A DNA stretch of 64,000 nt from contig NZ_VRMJ01000005.1 in assembly GCF_009832745.1 (NCBI RefSeq), positions 115,744 through 179,743 of the forward strand, written 5' to 3'. Positions within the stretch are counted from its first letter, which is position 1; the number at the start of each line of letters is the position of its first letter. A model generated the notes under the pieces. It had not been told where the DNA came from, made no database searches, and saw only the letters and a list, made by a program, of their open reading frames with translations. Positions 44,955 to 52,967 of this stretch are shown here, in pieces. A program made the translations under genes and the position numbers. Source of the stretch: Polaribacter septentrionalilitoris (lineage in GTDB: Bacteria > Bacteroidota > Bacteroidia > Flavobacteriales > Flavobacteriaceae).

Positions 44955-46720
44955 ACAATCTCCATTTTTTTCAATAAAAAGGAAGCATTCATATTTTTAC
45001 AAACGCCGCTTTTTAAAGTGTAATCAAAATGTAATTCGTTGTTGGTAATTTCTGCATCAAAATAATAATTTTGTATGCTAGAAAACTCATTTTCCAATTC
45101 GCATAAACTTACATCATGTGTTGCAATAATTCCTGTAGATTTAGATTTTGATAGTTTTTCTACAAACTTTTTAGAGCCAATTGCCTTGTCTTTGCTATTG
45201 GTTCCTTTTAAAATTTCATCTAAAATGATAAAGTAATCTTCTTGCGCAATTTCATCAACAATAAATTTTAAACGTTTTAATTCCGAGTAAAAATAACTCT
45301 CATCTTCTGTTAAAGAATCTGTAGTTCTCATACTTGTAATTAATTTTATAGGATGATATTTAAAACTTGCTGCACAAACTGGCAAACCACAATTTGCCAT
45401 TACTATTGATAGGGAAACTGTTCTTAAAAACGTGCTTTTACCTGCCATATTTGCTCCTGTAACAATAAAAAAATGTGCTGCATCAATTGTAAAATTATTG
45501 TCTATTCTTTTTTCTGCATTTAATAATGGATGCCCTAAATTGGTAGCTTCTATGATTTGTTTTTTTGCAGTTATCTCTGGAAAAATAAATTTTGGATGAT
45601 TAAAATGAAAATTGGCTAATGAGTTTTGAGTATCAAAAAAAGCAACCACTTCAAACCATTTTTCTACAGTATGTTTATATGTTGCAATCCACTTTTCTAC
45701 TTTGTGAGCGTTGGCAATTTCAGATAAAAATAAACCATTCCCAAAAACAGCTATTATAATGTTATTTCTTTGGTCAAAAGCATCTAAAATTCTAGCAAAT
45801 TTTTTAAAAATTGTAGAGGCTTTCTTATCTTCTGATGTAATAATGTTTTGCCTTTGCTGTAAGATTTCTGAGGTGAACTCTTCGTTTTCAATCTCATTCA
45901 ACAATTCGTGATATTGTTTAAATGTTTCCCTAACTTTATCTGTTTCTGCATATAAATTGCTGGTCTTTTTTAGAAATTTTCCTGTAATAAATAATCCAAA
46001 GAAAAACCATGCAAGCATATAATTGAAAGGTAAAAAACCAAAAGAAACCAAACCAATCAACAATACAGAAATAACAGAAAACAATTTTGTAAAAACGTTT
46101 AAAAAATTGGGTAAGACTTGTTTGTAATTCACAATCCAATTTGCAATAAAACCAGAGGTATTTTTTACAGTAACCAAACTAGCTATAGCATTAAAATGTT
46201 GCCTCCATTTTGGTTTTTTTGATAGCTCTTTTACAACTTCTTGTTTGGCTAAAATTTTATCGGTTTTATTAGCTGTTAAAAGAGTTGCTAACTCTTTTTT
46301 ACCATCTTTTGTTACAGTTCTATTTAGATATTGAAAAAAAGAACCCACACCAAACAAATCTATATCATTGCTATAAAAATGAGCAGAATTTATAAATTCT
46401 TTACCTGTTTCTAAGTGATGAAAATCTCGATGTAAAACTTTAATTTCGGTAGTATTTATGTCTATTTTTTTAGAAACTATATTGCGTTTCCTTTTTAAAT
46501 CTAGATGTTTTACAACCAGAAAAGAAAACAAGAAAATTCCCAAAAAAGCAATGATAAAAACATCTGGATAACTCCCAAAAGTGAGGTAAATTAAAAAGCA
46601 AGTTCCTAAAAACACAGCAAATCTAAAAACACTTAAGTTTAGAGACTTATTTTTCAAATCGACTGCTTTTTCTTCTAGTTTTTTTAGTCTTTTTGAGTAA
46701 AATTTTAAAGGGTTTTTCAT
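44951..46720 (-). CDS. Membrane-anchored MutS-like ATPase
   Basis: A 589-residue protein with a C-terminal MutS domain V: Walker A VTGANMAGKSTFLRT near residue 422, TDSLTEDESYFYSELKRL, Walker B YFIILDEILKGTNS and GIIATHDVSLCEL. It lacks the DNA-mismatch-recognition domain I. Two pairs of hydrophobic segments occur in the N-terminal half (about 30-70 and 205-245), so it is probably membrane-bound. This class is widespread in Bacteroidota, with unclear function. It overlaps the moeB-like gene by four bases. Confidence 0.9.
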   Translation of the reverse strand: MKNPLKFYSKRLKKLEEKAVDLKNKSLNLSVFRFAVFLGTCFLIYLTFGSYPDVFIIAFLGIFLFSFLVVKHLDLKRKRNIVSKKIDINTTEIKVLHRDFHHLETGKEFINSAHFYSNDIDLFGVGSFFQYLNRTVTKDGKKELATLLTANKTDKILAKQEVVKELSKKPKWRQHFNAIASLVTVKNTSGFIANWIVNYKQVLPNFLNVFTKLFSVISVLLIGLVSFGFLPFNYMLAWFFFGLFITGKFLKKTSNLYAETDKVRETFKQYHELLNEIENEEFTSEILQQRQNIITSEDKKASTIFKKFARILDAFDQRNNIIIAVFGNGLFLSEIANAHKVEKWIATYKHTVEKWFEVVAFFDTQNSLANFHFNHPKFIFPEITAKKQIIEATNLGHPLLNAEKRIDNNFTIDAAHFFIVTGANMAGKSTFLRTVSLSIVMANCGLPVCAASFKYHPIKLITSMRTTDSLTEDESYFYSELKRLKFIVDEIAQEDYFIILDEILKGTNSKDKAIGSKKFVEKLSKSKSTGIIATHDVSLCELENEFSSIQNYYFDAEITNNELHFDYTLKSGVCKNMNASFLLKKMEIV

Positions 46721-47823
46721 GAACTTACTTGCGTTTTGTATGTAGAAATTCCACCCGTTAAATTTAGTACTTTTAAATCTGGATATTTCTTTTTTAACCT
46801 TTCTGTGGCTCTGTAACTGTTAAATCCTCTTTGACAAACCATTACATAAGTTTTATTAAAATCTACTGCTATTTTTTCTGCGTCAAAACTATTAATATGT
46901 ATGGTTTTATCAACCTGAAAAGGCAATTCTAAATTATTTAAAACCGCAATAATTTCTAAGTTTTTAGATTCTGATTGTATTGATAAACGTTCTTTTAATT
47001 CTTGTGATGATATTTGCCAATCAGGATTTTGACCCACACAAGCAGCATCAACATAAGTTTGCAACTTAAAAATCTTGGCAATTTTATCTTTTAAAACACT
47101 TGGTTTTAACTTCATTTTTAACTGTGTATTTTCTAACGAATTGTAAATTAACAATTCATTCGTTAAAGGTTTTCCTATTTCTGTAACCAGTTTTAAAACC
47201 TCATTTACTTGTTGTGTAGCAATCAAACCCACAATGGAGTTTAACGTTCCTGCTTCTTCGCAATTAGGAATGTCTGTTGCCATTTCTGGAAAAGCATCTC
47301 GTAAATTTGCTGAACTACTTCCGTCTTTTTGCAACACATTAAAAGTAGCTACATAACCATCAAACTTATACAAAGAACCATATACCAAAGGTTTGTTTTT
47401 GACAACGCAAGCATCGTTTAACAAATATTTTGTAGGCAAAGAATCTGTTCCATCAACTACAACATCTACATTTTCAATCAAATCGAATACATTTTCTTTT
47501 GTAATCGGTTTATTAGTAAAACTAACTTCAGTAAAAGGTGCTCTTTGTTTTATAAACGTACGTAAAACTGCTGCTTTTGGTTTGCCAACATCGTCTAAAC
47601 TATAAAAAACTTGTCTGTGTAAATTGGTAATATCTACTGTATCAAAATCTACCAAATGGAGTTTTCCAATTCCACTAGAAGCTAAATACACTGCAATTGG
47701 ACTGCCCAAACCACCACAACCAACTACCAAAACTGATGCGTTTTGTAATTTTTCTTGTCCAGATTCACCTATCTCTGATAAAGTAATTTGACGTTTGAAA
47801 AGTTGGGGTTTTGTGGGTTTCAT
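46717..47823 (-). CDS. MoeB/ThiF-type adenylyltransferase with rhodanese domain
   Basis: A 368-residue E1-like enzyme that should adenylate the C-terminus of MoaD (or ThiS) for sulfur transfer. ATP-binding motif VLVVGCGGLGSPIAVYLA, then DFDTVDITNLHRQVFY and GTDSLPTKYLLND. The C-terminal rhodanese domain carries Cys in VMVCQRGFNSYRA. The two CxxC zinc motifs of E. coli MoeB are absent (only one Cys, PNCEEAGTLN). ATG at 47823 is chosen; one 27 bases upstream is possible. It lies in the molybdenum-cofactor cluster. Confidence 0.92.
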   Translation of the reverse strand: MKPTKPQLFKRQITLSEIGESGQEKLQNASVLVVGCGGLGSPIAVYLASSGIGKLHLVDFDTVDITNLHRQVFYSLDDVGKPKAAVLRTFIKQRAPFTEVSFTNKPITKENVFDLIENVDVVVDGTDSLPTKYLLNDACVVKNKPLVYGSLYKFDGYVATFNVLQKDGSSSANLRDAFPEMATDIPNCEEAGTLNSIVGLIATQQVNEVLKLVTEIGKPLTNELLIYNSLENTQLKMKLKPSVLKDKIAKIFKLQTYVDAACVGQNPDWQISSQELKERLSIQSESKNLEIIAVLNNLELPFQVDKTIHINSFDAEKIAVDFNKTYVMVCQRGFNSYRATERLKKKYPDLKVLNLTGGISTYKTQVSS

Positions 47824-47837
47824 TTTTAATTTTATAT

Positions 47838-48002
47838 GTTCTCGATACAATTTTTTAGCTTCGCTAGCTACCTTCCATCAAAATATATTTTGATTTTGCT
47901 AATCTCAAAAATCACTCGAACTGACAGCTCATCTTTTTAGTAATTGTAAACAAAATGTCACTTCGAGTGAAATTTCTTTTTTAGAAATTTTGCATCGAGA
48001 AG
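47838..48002. repeat. Inverted pair of palindromic repeats (units 3 and 4)
   Basis: Unit 3 (47838-47927, reverse) is a long form: TTCTCGATACAA, a stem TTAGC/GCTAA with an extra perfect palindrome ATCAAAATATATTTTGAT inside, then TCACTCGAACTGACAG. Unit 4 (47956-48002, forward) reads TGTCACTTCGAGTGA, stem AAATTTCT/AGAAATTT, TTGCATCGAGAAG. They face each other across 28 bases, as in the pair at 19291-19414, between the moeB-like gene and mobA. Confidence 0.88.
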
Positions 48003-48005
48003 TTT

Positions 48006-49112
48006 TCAATCATTTATCTCCTTTTTAGCCATTTCAAACTCTTCTGGAGTATTTACATTTCTAATCAAATCATCCTCAATTTCTACAATTTCTACATCAG
48101 AATTGATGAGCATTTTACGTGGACAAGAATATCCTTGTGCTAAATATTGCAATAAAATAGGATATGCTTTTGGCTCGTAAATAGTAATTAATGGCTCTAC
48201 AAACTCCTTACTTTTTCCTTTAATTGCGGTGGCTACTTTGCTTGGATTTCTATGGTTTAATAATAACTGAATTACCTCATCATTTACAAAAGGCACATCA
48301 GTAGCCAACACAAACCAAGCCGAATTTGGGTCTTTTTGAAACGCAGAACAAATGCCGCCAAATGGACCTAAATTATAGAATTTATCTGAAATTTCATCTA
48401 CATTATTTGTTGTTTTTTCAACAGAATAAAACGTTTCTAAATTGTTGTTTTCTAACAATTCTTTAGCAACTTCTTTTTGAGGTTTTCCAAAATAATTAAG
48501 TTCAGATTTATCTTGTCCCATTCTGGTACTTTTTCCACCTACCAAAACCAAACCTTTTATGGGGGCAATTTTTTCTTGAATCAAATTATGAATATGATTT
48601 ACTATTTGATCAACTTGATCAATGGTATAACAAATCTTGTTTTTTATGTTTGGATATTTTTCAACTAAAAAATCGAAAAACTCAGTTTCTTTTTTCAATT
48701 TTACAATAAACTGAATACGATTTAATTGCTCTAATCTTTTTAACACAGAAGCTTCTTTAGCTTCGTCTAAAACTAGAATTTGTTTTGCTCCTTGGTAATG
48801 ATTTCCGTTGATAAACACATAATCAAATTGTGCAAAATCTAAACGTTGTTGATATTTATTTATCTTTCCAGAAGTGGTTATTTGTAGATTTCCTTGGTGA
48901 TGAAAAGTGTATTCAGATAAAATATTTTTTTCAACATCTTTTGCATGAGATGCATCAAAATATGCTAATTTAAAATTCGATAATTTTTGCGAAACTTTAC
49001 TAACTAAATTAGAAATAGTAGTACAATTTGTACCTAAAATTGCAATTTCGTTAGGTGCAAAATTATCATTATCTCTTCTTGTTAAGTTTGTATGTTTTTT
49101 GTGTTTAGTCAT
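48006..49112 (-). CDS. mobA: MobA-type molybdenum cofactor nucleotidyltransferase with extra N-terminal domain
   Basis: A 368-residue protein. The C-terminal 190 residues are MobA-like: GLVLVGGKSTRMGQDKSEL (nucleotide binding), LGPFGGICSAF and FVLATDVPFVNDEVIQLLL. The N-terminal 170 residues start with NEIAILGTNCTTISNLV, which looks like a MobB-type P-loop that has lost its Gly-Lys, so a degenerate MobB domain fused to MobA is likely. It overlaps moaC by eight bases. MobA attaches GMP to molybdopterin; the cofactor form used here is inference. Confidence 0.88.
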   Translation of the reverse strand: MTKHKKHTNLTRRDNDNFAPNEIAILGTNCTTISNLVSKVSQKLSNFKLAYFDASHAKDVEKNILSEYTFHHQGNLQITTSGKINKYQQRLDFAQFDYVFINGNHYQGAKQILVLDEAKEASVLKRLEQLNRIQFIVKLKKETEFFDFLVEKYPNIKNKICYTIDQVDQIVNHIHNLIQEKIAPIKGLVLVGGKSTRMGQDKSELNYFGKPQKEVAKELLENNNLETFYSVEKTTNNVDEISDKFYNLGPFGGICSAFQKDPNSAWFVLATDVPFVNDEVIQLLLNHRNPSKVATAIKGKSKEFVEPLITIYEPKAYPILLQYLAQGYSCPRKMLINSDVEIVEIEDDLIRNVNTPEEFEMAKKEIND

Positions 49113-49578
49113 TTTTAATATCCGATTTTCCTCCCGTTTTTTGTATCAATTTTACTTCTTTAATCACCATTTGTTGACTGATGCTTTTGCACATATCATA
49201 AATGGTTAAACAAGTAATATTTGCTCCTGTTAAAGCTTCCATTTCTACTCCTGTTTTTCCTTCAATAGTAACTTTACAGAACACTTCTATACATTCATCA
49301 TCTGTAATATTTATGTCAATATCTACACCATTAATCAATAATGGGTGACACATAGGAATTAATTCAGAAGTTTTTTTAACACCTTGAATTCCTGCTATAA
49401 TTGCTGTTTGAAAAACAGGTCCTTTTTTGGTGGTTAATTCATTATTTGTAAAATTAGAAATAACCTCTTTTCCTAAAAACATAGTTGCTTTTGCTATAGC
49501 AGTTCTTTTGGTAATTTTCTTGTCAGAAACATTTACCATTTTTGGGTTGTTTTTTGAATTTAAATGTGAAAAGCTCAT
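49105..49578 (-). CDS. moaC: Cyclic pyranopterin monophosphate synthase
   Basis: A 157-residue MoaC, the second step of molybdopterin synthesis, which works with MoaA to make cPMP from GTP. Motifs: MVNVSDKKITKRTAIAKA at the N-terminus, KTSELIPMCHPLLINGVD, and GVEMEALTGANITCLTIYDMCKS-type sequence carrying the catalytic Lys/Asp region. Length and start match the family. It is the upstream partner of mobA. Confidence 0.95.
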   Translation of the reverse strand: MSFSHLNSKNNPKMVNVSDKKITKRTAIAKATMFLGKEVISNFTNNELTTKKGPVFQTAIIAGIQGVKKTSELIPMCHPLLINGVDIDINITDDECIEVFCKVTIEGKTGVEMEALTGANITCLTIYDMCKSISQQMVIKEVKLIQKTGGKSDIKND

Positions 49579-49595
49579 TTAAATAGTTTTTAGTT

Positions 49596-49703
49596 TGTCA
49601 CTTCGAGTGATTTTCGATTTTATGAGAAAATTGTATCGAGAAGTTGTTGAAATAGTTCTCGATACAAATTTGTTCATCCTTCACAAATTCACTCGAACTG
49701 ACA
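49596..49703. repeat. Inverted pair of palindromic repeats (units 5 and 6)
   Basis: Unit 5 (49596-49643, forward) TGTCACTTCGAGTGA, stem TTTTC/GAAAA, TTGTATCGAGAAG. Unit 6 (49655-49703, reverse) GTTCTCGATACAA, stem AATTTGT/ACAAATT, TCACTCGAACTGACA. Here the units point away from each other (back to back), 11 bases apart. Unit 6 ends five bases from the stop codon of the GIY-YIG gene. Confidence 0.88.
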
Positions 49704-49708
49704 ATAAA

Positions 49709-49999
49709 TTAATTAAATTTCTTCTTTGCTAAATTAGGAAGTTTTTCATATTCATCATTAATTAAAGCCTCCTTTTTAGCTTTAGACCATTTTTTTATTC
49801 TCTTTTCCCAGTCAATTGCAAAACCAACATCTGTAAATTCGGCATAAAAAACCAATTTAAGTGGTCTTCTTTTGTAAGTATAACTTTCTTGATGTTTACC
49901 TTGTTGATGTTCAAAAAATCGTTTTTCTAAATTTGATGTAATTCCTGTGTAATAAGTTTTATCTGAACATTTTAAAATGTAAACATAATAGATTTTCAT
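49709..49999 (-). CDS. Small GIY-YIG nuclease domain protein
   Basis: A 96-residue single-domain protein of the UPF0213/YhbQ-like GIY-YIG group. The signature is YYVYILKCSDKTYYTGITSN (the YVY and YTG of the motif), the catalytic Arg lies in LEKRFFEHQQGKH and the Glu in DWEKRIKKW. The active site looks intact. It sits inside the molybdenum-cofactor cluster with no functional link to it, and palindromic repeats lie within 6 bases downstream and 30 bases upstream. This suggests a mobile or repeat-associated gene. Confidence 0.9.
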   Translation of the reverse strand: MKIYYVYILKCSDKTYYTGITSNLEKRFFEHQQGKHQESYTYKRRPLKLVFYAEFTDVGFAIDWEKRIKKWSKAKKEALINDEYEKLPNLAKKKFN

Positions 50000-50028
50000 T
50001 TTGGATTTTTATAGGTTAATTATCATTT

Positions 50029-50261
50029 GTTCTCGATACAATTTCTATAAAAAATCGAAATTATTTTGGTTCTCGATACAAATTTTTCGTCCCTCAAAAT
50101 TCACTCGAACTGACAGTTTTTATTAAATTACTGATAAAAAGTATGTCACTTCGAGTGAAATTTCTTTTTCAGAAATTTTGTATCGAGAAGTTTTATGTTT
50201 TCCTAATATGTTCTCGATACTATTTTTCTTCCTTCGTCAGAAAAATCACTCGAACTGACAG
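50029..50261. repeat. Cluster of four palindromic repeats (units 7 to 10)
   Basis: Unit 7 (50029 to about 50062, reverse) is a half unit: TTCTCGATACA and stem AATTTC/GAAATT, then it is cut off. Unit 8 (50069-50116, reverse) has stem AATTTT/AAAATT, unit 9 (50144-50190, forward) AAATTTCT/AGAAATTT, unit 10 (50210-50261, reverse) ATTTTTCT/AGAAAAAT. The 284-base gap between the GIY-YIG start and the moeA stop consists almost wholly of these units. Confidence 0.88.
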
Positions 50262-50283
50262 TTTGTTAATTAGTTTATAAAAA

Positions 50284-51471
50284 CTATCGATATCTAATTA
50301 CAGGATAATTCTCTCCTTTTTTGAATACGGTTTTGTTACTTGGCAACTGAATAAAAGCATCTGCATTTACCAAACTTGCTAAATCTCCAGAACCATTTCC
50401 TTGAATGGGTGTTGCTAATAAATGCCCGAATTTATCACTTAATTGTACTTGTAAAAAGTAGGTTAAATTCGGTTTAAAAGTAACATCTTCTTTTAAAATG
50501 GCAGTTTCTTCTTGCACTTCTACTCCAACAGATTGGTAATACCATGGATAAAAATACACTAAACAATTTACAAACGTTGAATTTGGATTACCAGGAAATG
50601 CAAAAATTTTACAATTCTCAGTTTGCCCGAACCAAAATGGTTTTCCAGGTCTTTGTGCTACTTTATGAAACAATTTTTTCACCCCTAATTCTGTAAAAAC
50701 TTCTGGTAAAAAATCAAATTTTCCTTTGCTTACTGCACCACTAAATAATAATACATCAAATTGTTTTAAATAGTTTTCTATTTTTTGTTTTAAAATGTGT
50801 TTATCGTCTGTAATATGATCTGTTTCTGAGGAAATATTCAATCGCTCTAATAAAGAAACCAAAGTAAACACATTAGACCTTCTAATTTGATGTGGCAAAG
50901 GGTTTGCACCTACTTCTACCAATTCGTCTCCAGTAGAAATAATCATTACTTTGGGTTGTTTTGCAACTTTTATGGTTGATTTGCCAACGGTTGCTAACAC
51001 CCCAATTTCTGCTGCAGAAATAACTTTATTTTTGTTGATTAAAATGTCTCCCGACTTTCTGTCTTTACCTTTGGCATGAATATTTTGGAAGTCTTTTACA
51101 GCATCTATTTGAATTGATGCAACTCCATTTTCGATTACTACATCTTCGTATCTAATGACCACATTTGTATTGTTGGGCAATACTGCACCAGTCATCACTT
51201 CTAAACAATTTTCTTTGTTTTGTAATGTAATTTGTGGACTTCCAGCAGGTTGAATTCCTTCAATTTTAAATGCTCTTTGTCCGTTTTGAAAAACATTAAA
51301 ATCAATCGCAATTCCATCCATAGAAACTCTATTGAATGGTGGAAAATCTCTATCTGCAACAATACCTTCTTTTAAAATTCTACCTACAGATTTTATAAAT
51401 GGAATTTCTTCAACTCCAAAATTTTGAGTTGCGTTTAAAATGATATTTTTTGCTTCTTCTACTGAAATCAT
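50284..51471 (-). CDS. moeA: Molybdopterin molybdenumtransferase
   Basis: A 395-residue MoeA, which inserts molybdate into adenylylated molybdopterin. Motifs: RDFPPFNRVSMDGIAIDF, the central VMIISTGDELVEVG, and LFSGAVSKGKFDFLPEV. Length is normal. It is followed by the repeat cluster and the GIY-YIG gene rather than by another moco gene. A large hairpin lies between its start and the moaA stop. Confidence 0.95.
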   Translation of the reverse strand: MISVEEAKNIILNATQNFGVEEIPFIKSVGRILKEGIVADRDFPPFNRVSMDGIAIDFNVFQNGQRAFKIEGIQPAGSPQITLQNKENCLEVMTGAVLPNNTNVVIRYEDVVIENGVASIQIDAVKDFQNIHAKGKDRKSGDILINKNKVISAAEIGVLATVGKSTIKVAKQPKVMIISTGDELVEVGANPLPHQIRRSNVFTLVSLLERLNISSETDHITDDKHILKQKIENYLKQFDVLLFSGAVSKGKFDFLPEVFTELGVKKLFHKVAQRPGKPFWFGQTENCKIFAFPGNPNSTFVNCLVYFYPWYYQSVGVEVQEETAILKEDVTFKPNLTYFLQVQLSDKFGHLLATPIQGNGSGDLASLVNADAFIQLPSNKTVFKKGENYPVIRYR

Positions 51472-51479
51472 TGATTACT

Positions 51480-51554
51480 GTGTAATTGTTTATTTGTTTA
51501 ATCGTGTAATTGTTAAACTATGGTTTACACAATTAAACATTTACACGATTACAC
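51480..51554. repeat. Large imperfect hairpin between moaA and moeA
   Basis: Left arm 51480-51518 and right arm 51523-51554 around a TATG loop. Both arms are built from GTGTAAT and TGTTTAAT blocks, and the right arm reverse-complemented matches the left except for a six-base gap and a few mismatches. It fills nearly the whole 87-base gap between two co-directional moco genes. A transcript of either strand could fold into it. Confidence 0.75.
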
Positions 51555-51558
51555 TTTT

Positions 51559-52551
51559 TTATCCTCCAATTGTACTCATACTTTCAGAAACATCGCCTTT
51601 TTTACGATTTGCTTCTGCTATAAAACCATTTTCTGGTTTTTCTTTTACTAAAGATAAGAAAAGCTCTTTTAAATCGTTGTTACTTGCGCCATTTCTTATA
51701 AAATCTCGTAAATTAAAAACGCCATCATCAAACAAACAATTTTTAAAAGTGCCTGTAGATGTTATTCTAATTCTGTTACAATCGTTACAAATGGTTCTTG
51801 TAAATGCAGGAATTATACCTACAGTACCTAAATGATTTTCTATTTGATAATTTCTAGAAGTTGATGATTTTTCTGATTGAATTTCCTCAACAGCAAACTC
51901 GGTTTTTATTTCTTCTAGGATTTTTTTAAACGTCCAATTTTCTTGCATTTCACGCTGACCTTTTCCATTAAAAGGCATTTCTTCAATAAAACGAACCGCT
52001 ACATTTTTATCTTTTGTGAGTTTTACAAAATCTACAATTTCATCGGTATTAAAACCTGATTGTACAACTACGTTTAATTTTAAATTTAAGTTACTTTTTT
52101 CTAGCAATTCAAAAGTTTTATACACTTCTGGAAACACATCTCTTCTAGTAATTTTTGCAAATTTATCTCGTTGTAAACTATCAATACTTAAGTTGATATT
52201 TTTTACTTTTTTCAGTTGCTCAATTCTATCAATATGATGAGAAATCATCGCGCCATTTGTGGTGATATTAATAGCATCTAACAAATCGTTGAAAGATAAC
52301 ATTTCTAAAAAACCCACAAAATCTTTACGCACAAAAGGTTCTCCACCTGTTAAACGCACTTTATTAACGCCCAATTCTGTCAACACACGAATTAAGCGAT
52401 ACATTTCTTTAAAGGTGAGCAACTCTTGTCTTGGTACGATATCTATTCCGTGAGCAGGCATACAATATTGGCAACGCAAATTACAACGATCTGTAACTGC
52501 GAGACGAACATATTCTATTTGTCTCCCAAAATTGTCTATTAATTTACTCAT
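51559..52551 (-). CDS. moaA: GTP 3',8-cyclase
   Basis: Radical-SAM enzyme, 330 residues, the first step of molybdopterin synthesis. The N-terminal iron-sulfur motif is CNLRCQYC, the second cluster has CNDCNRIRITSTGTFKNC, and the conserved Gly-Gly C-terminus is present (STIGG). It overlaps the upstream YeeE/YedE-type gene by one base (TAATG). Confidence 0.96.
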   Translation of the reverse strand: MSKLIDNFGRQIEYVRLAVTDRCNLRCQYCMPAHGIDIVPRQELLTFKEMYRLIRVLTELGVNKVRLTGGEPFVRKDFVGFLEMLSFNDLLDAINITTNGAMISHHIDRIEQLKKVKNINLSIDSLQRDKFAKITRRDVFPEVYKTFELLEKSNLNLKLNVVVQSGFNTDEIVDFVKLTKDKNVAVRFIEEMPFNGKGQREMQENWTFKKILEEIKTEFAVEEIQSEKSSTSRNYQIENHLGTVGIIPAFTRTICNDCNRIRITSTGTFKNCLFDDGVFNLRDFIRNGASNNDLKELFLSLVKEKPENGFIAEANRKKGDVSESMSTIGG

Positions 52552-52967
52552 TAATTAGGTAATTTCTTGCTTAAAAGTCCGTAAATAAATGCTCCTAGCA
52601 AAGCTCCAATCAATAAAATTAGAGCAGGTAAAAATTTAAATCCTAAAATCACAAAAATTGGAGCTGCACAAGCACCTGAAATTCCCCAGCCTAAACCAAA
52701 AAATGTTCCTCCTATTAAAGTTCTGTAAAACCCTTTTTTCTTTTGCTCTGGATAAATTTTATTTCCTTTAATATCTCTTATTTTCCCTGATTTGAATAGT
52801 TGCATAAATACCATTGATATAACAACTGCACCACCAATAATTCCAAACATATGAAACGATTCAAAACGAAACATTTCATAAAAACGATACCAAGAAATGG
52901 CTTGTGTTTTACTTAAAACGATTGCAAAAAAGATTCCTAATAATAAAAATTTTATGTTCTTCATCAT
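52551..52967 (-). CDS. YeeE/YedE-family membrane protein (short partner, DUF6691-like)
   Basis: A 138-residue membrane protein with about four helices and the family motif GGTFFGLGWGISGACAAP carrying a conserved Cys. This family moves thiosulfate-type sulfur compounds into the cell. It follows the longer partner directly with no gap and overlaps moaA by one base. Two half-size proteins probably assemble into one YeeE-like unit. Confidence 0.88.
   Translation of the reverse strand: MMKNIKFLLLGIFFAIVLSKTQAISWYRFYEMFRFESFHMFGIIGGAVVISMVFMQLFKSGKIRDIKGNKIYPEQKKKGFYRTLIGGTFFGLGWGISGACAAPIFVILGFKFLPALILLIGALLGAFIYGLLSKKLPN

Noticed and set aside
50029..50261. Repeats with short spacers resembling a small CRISPR array
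   Set aside because: Units alternate in orientation, vary in their middles, and have spacers of unequal length (about 6, 27 and 19 bases). No cas gene is nearby. They are palindromic intergenic repeats.
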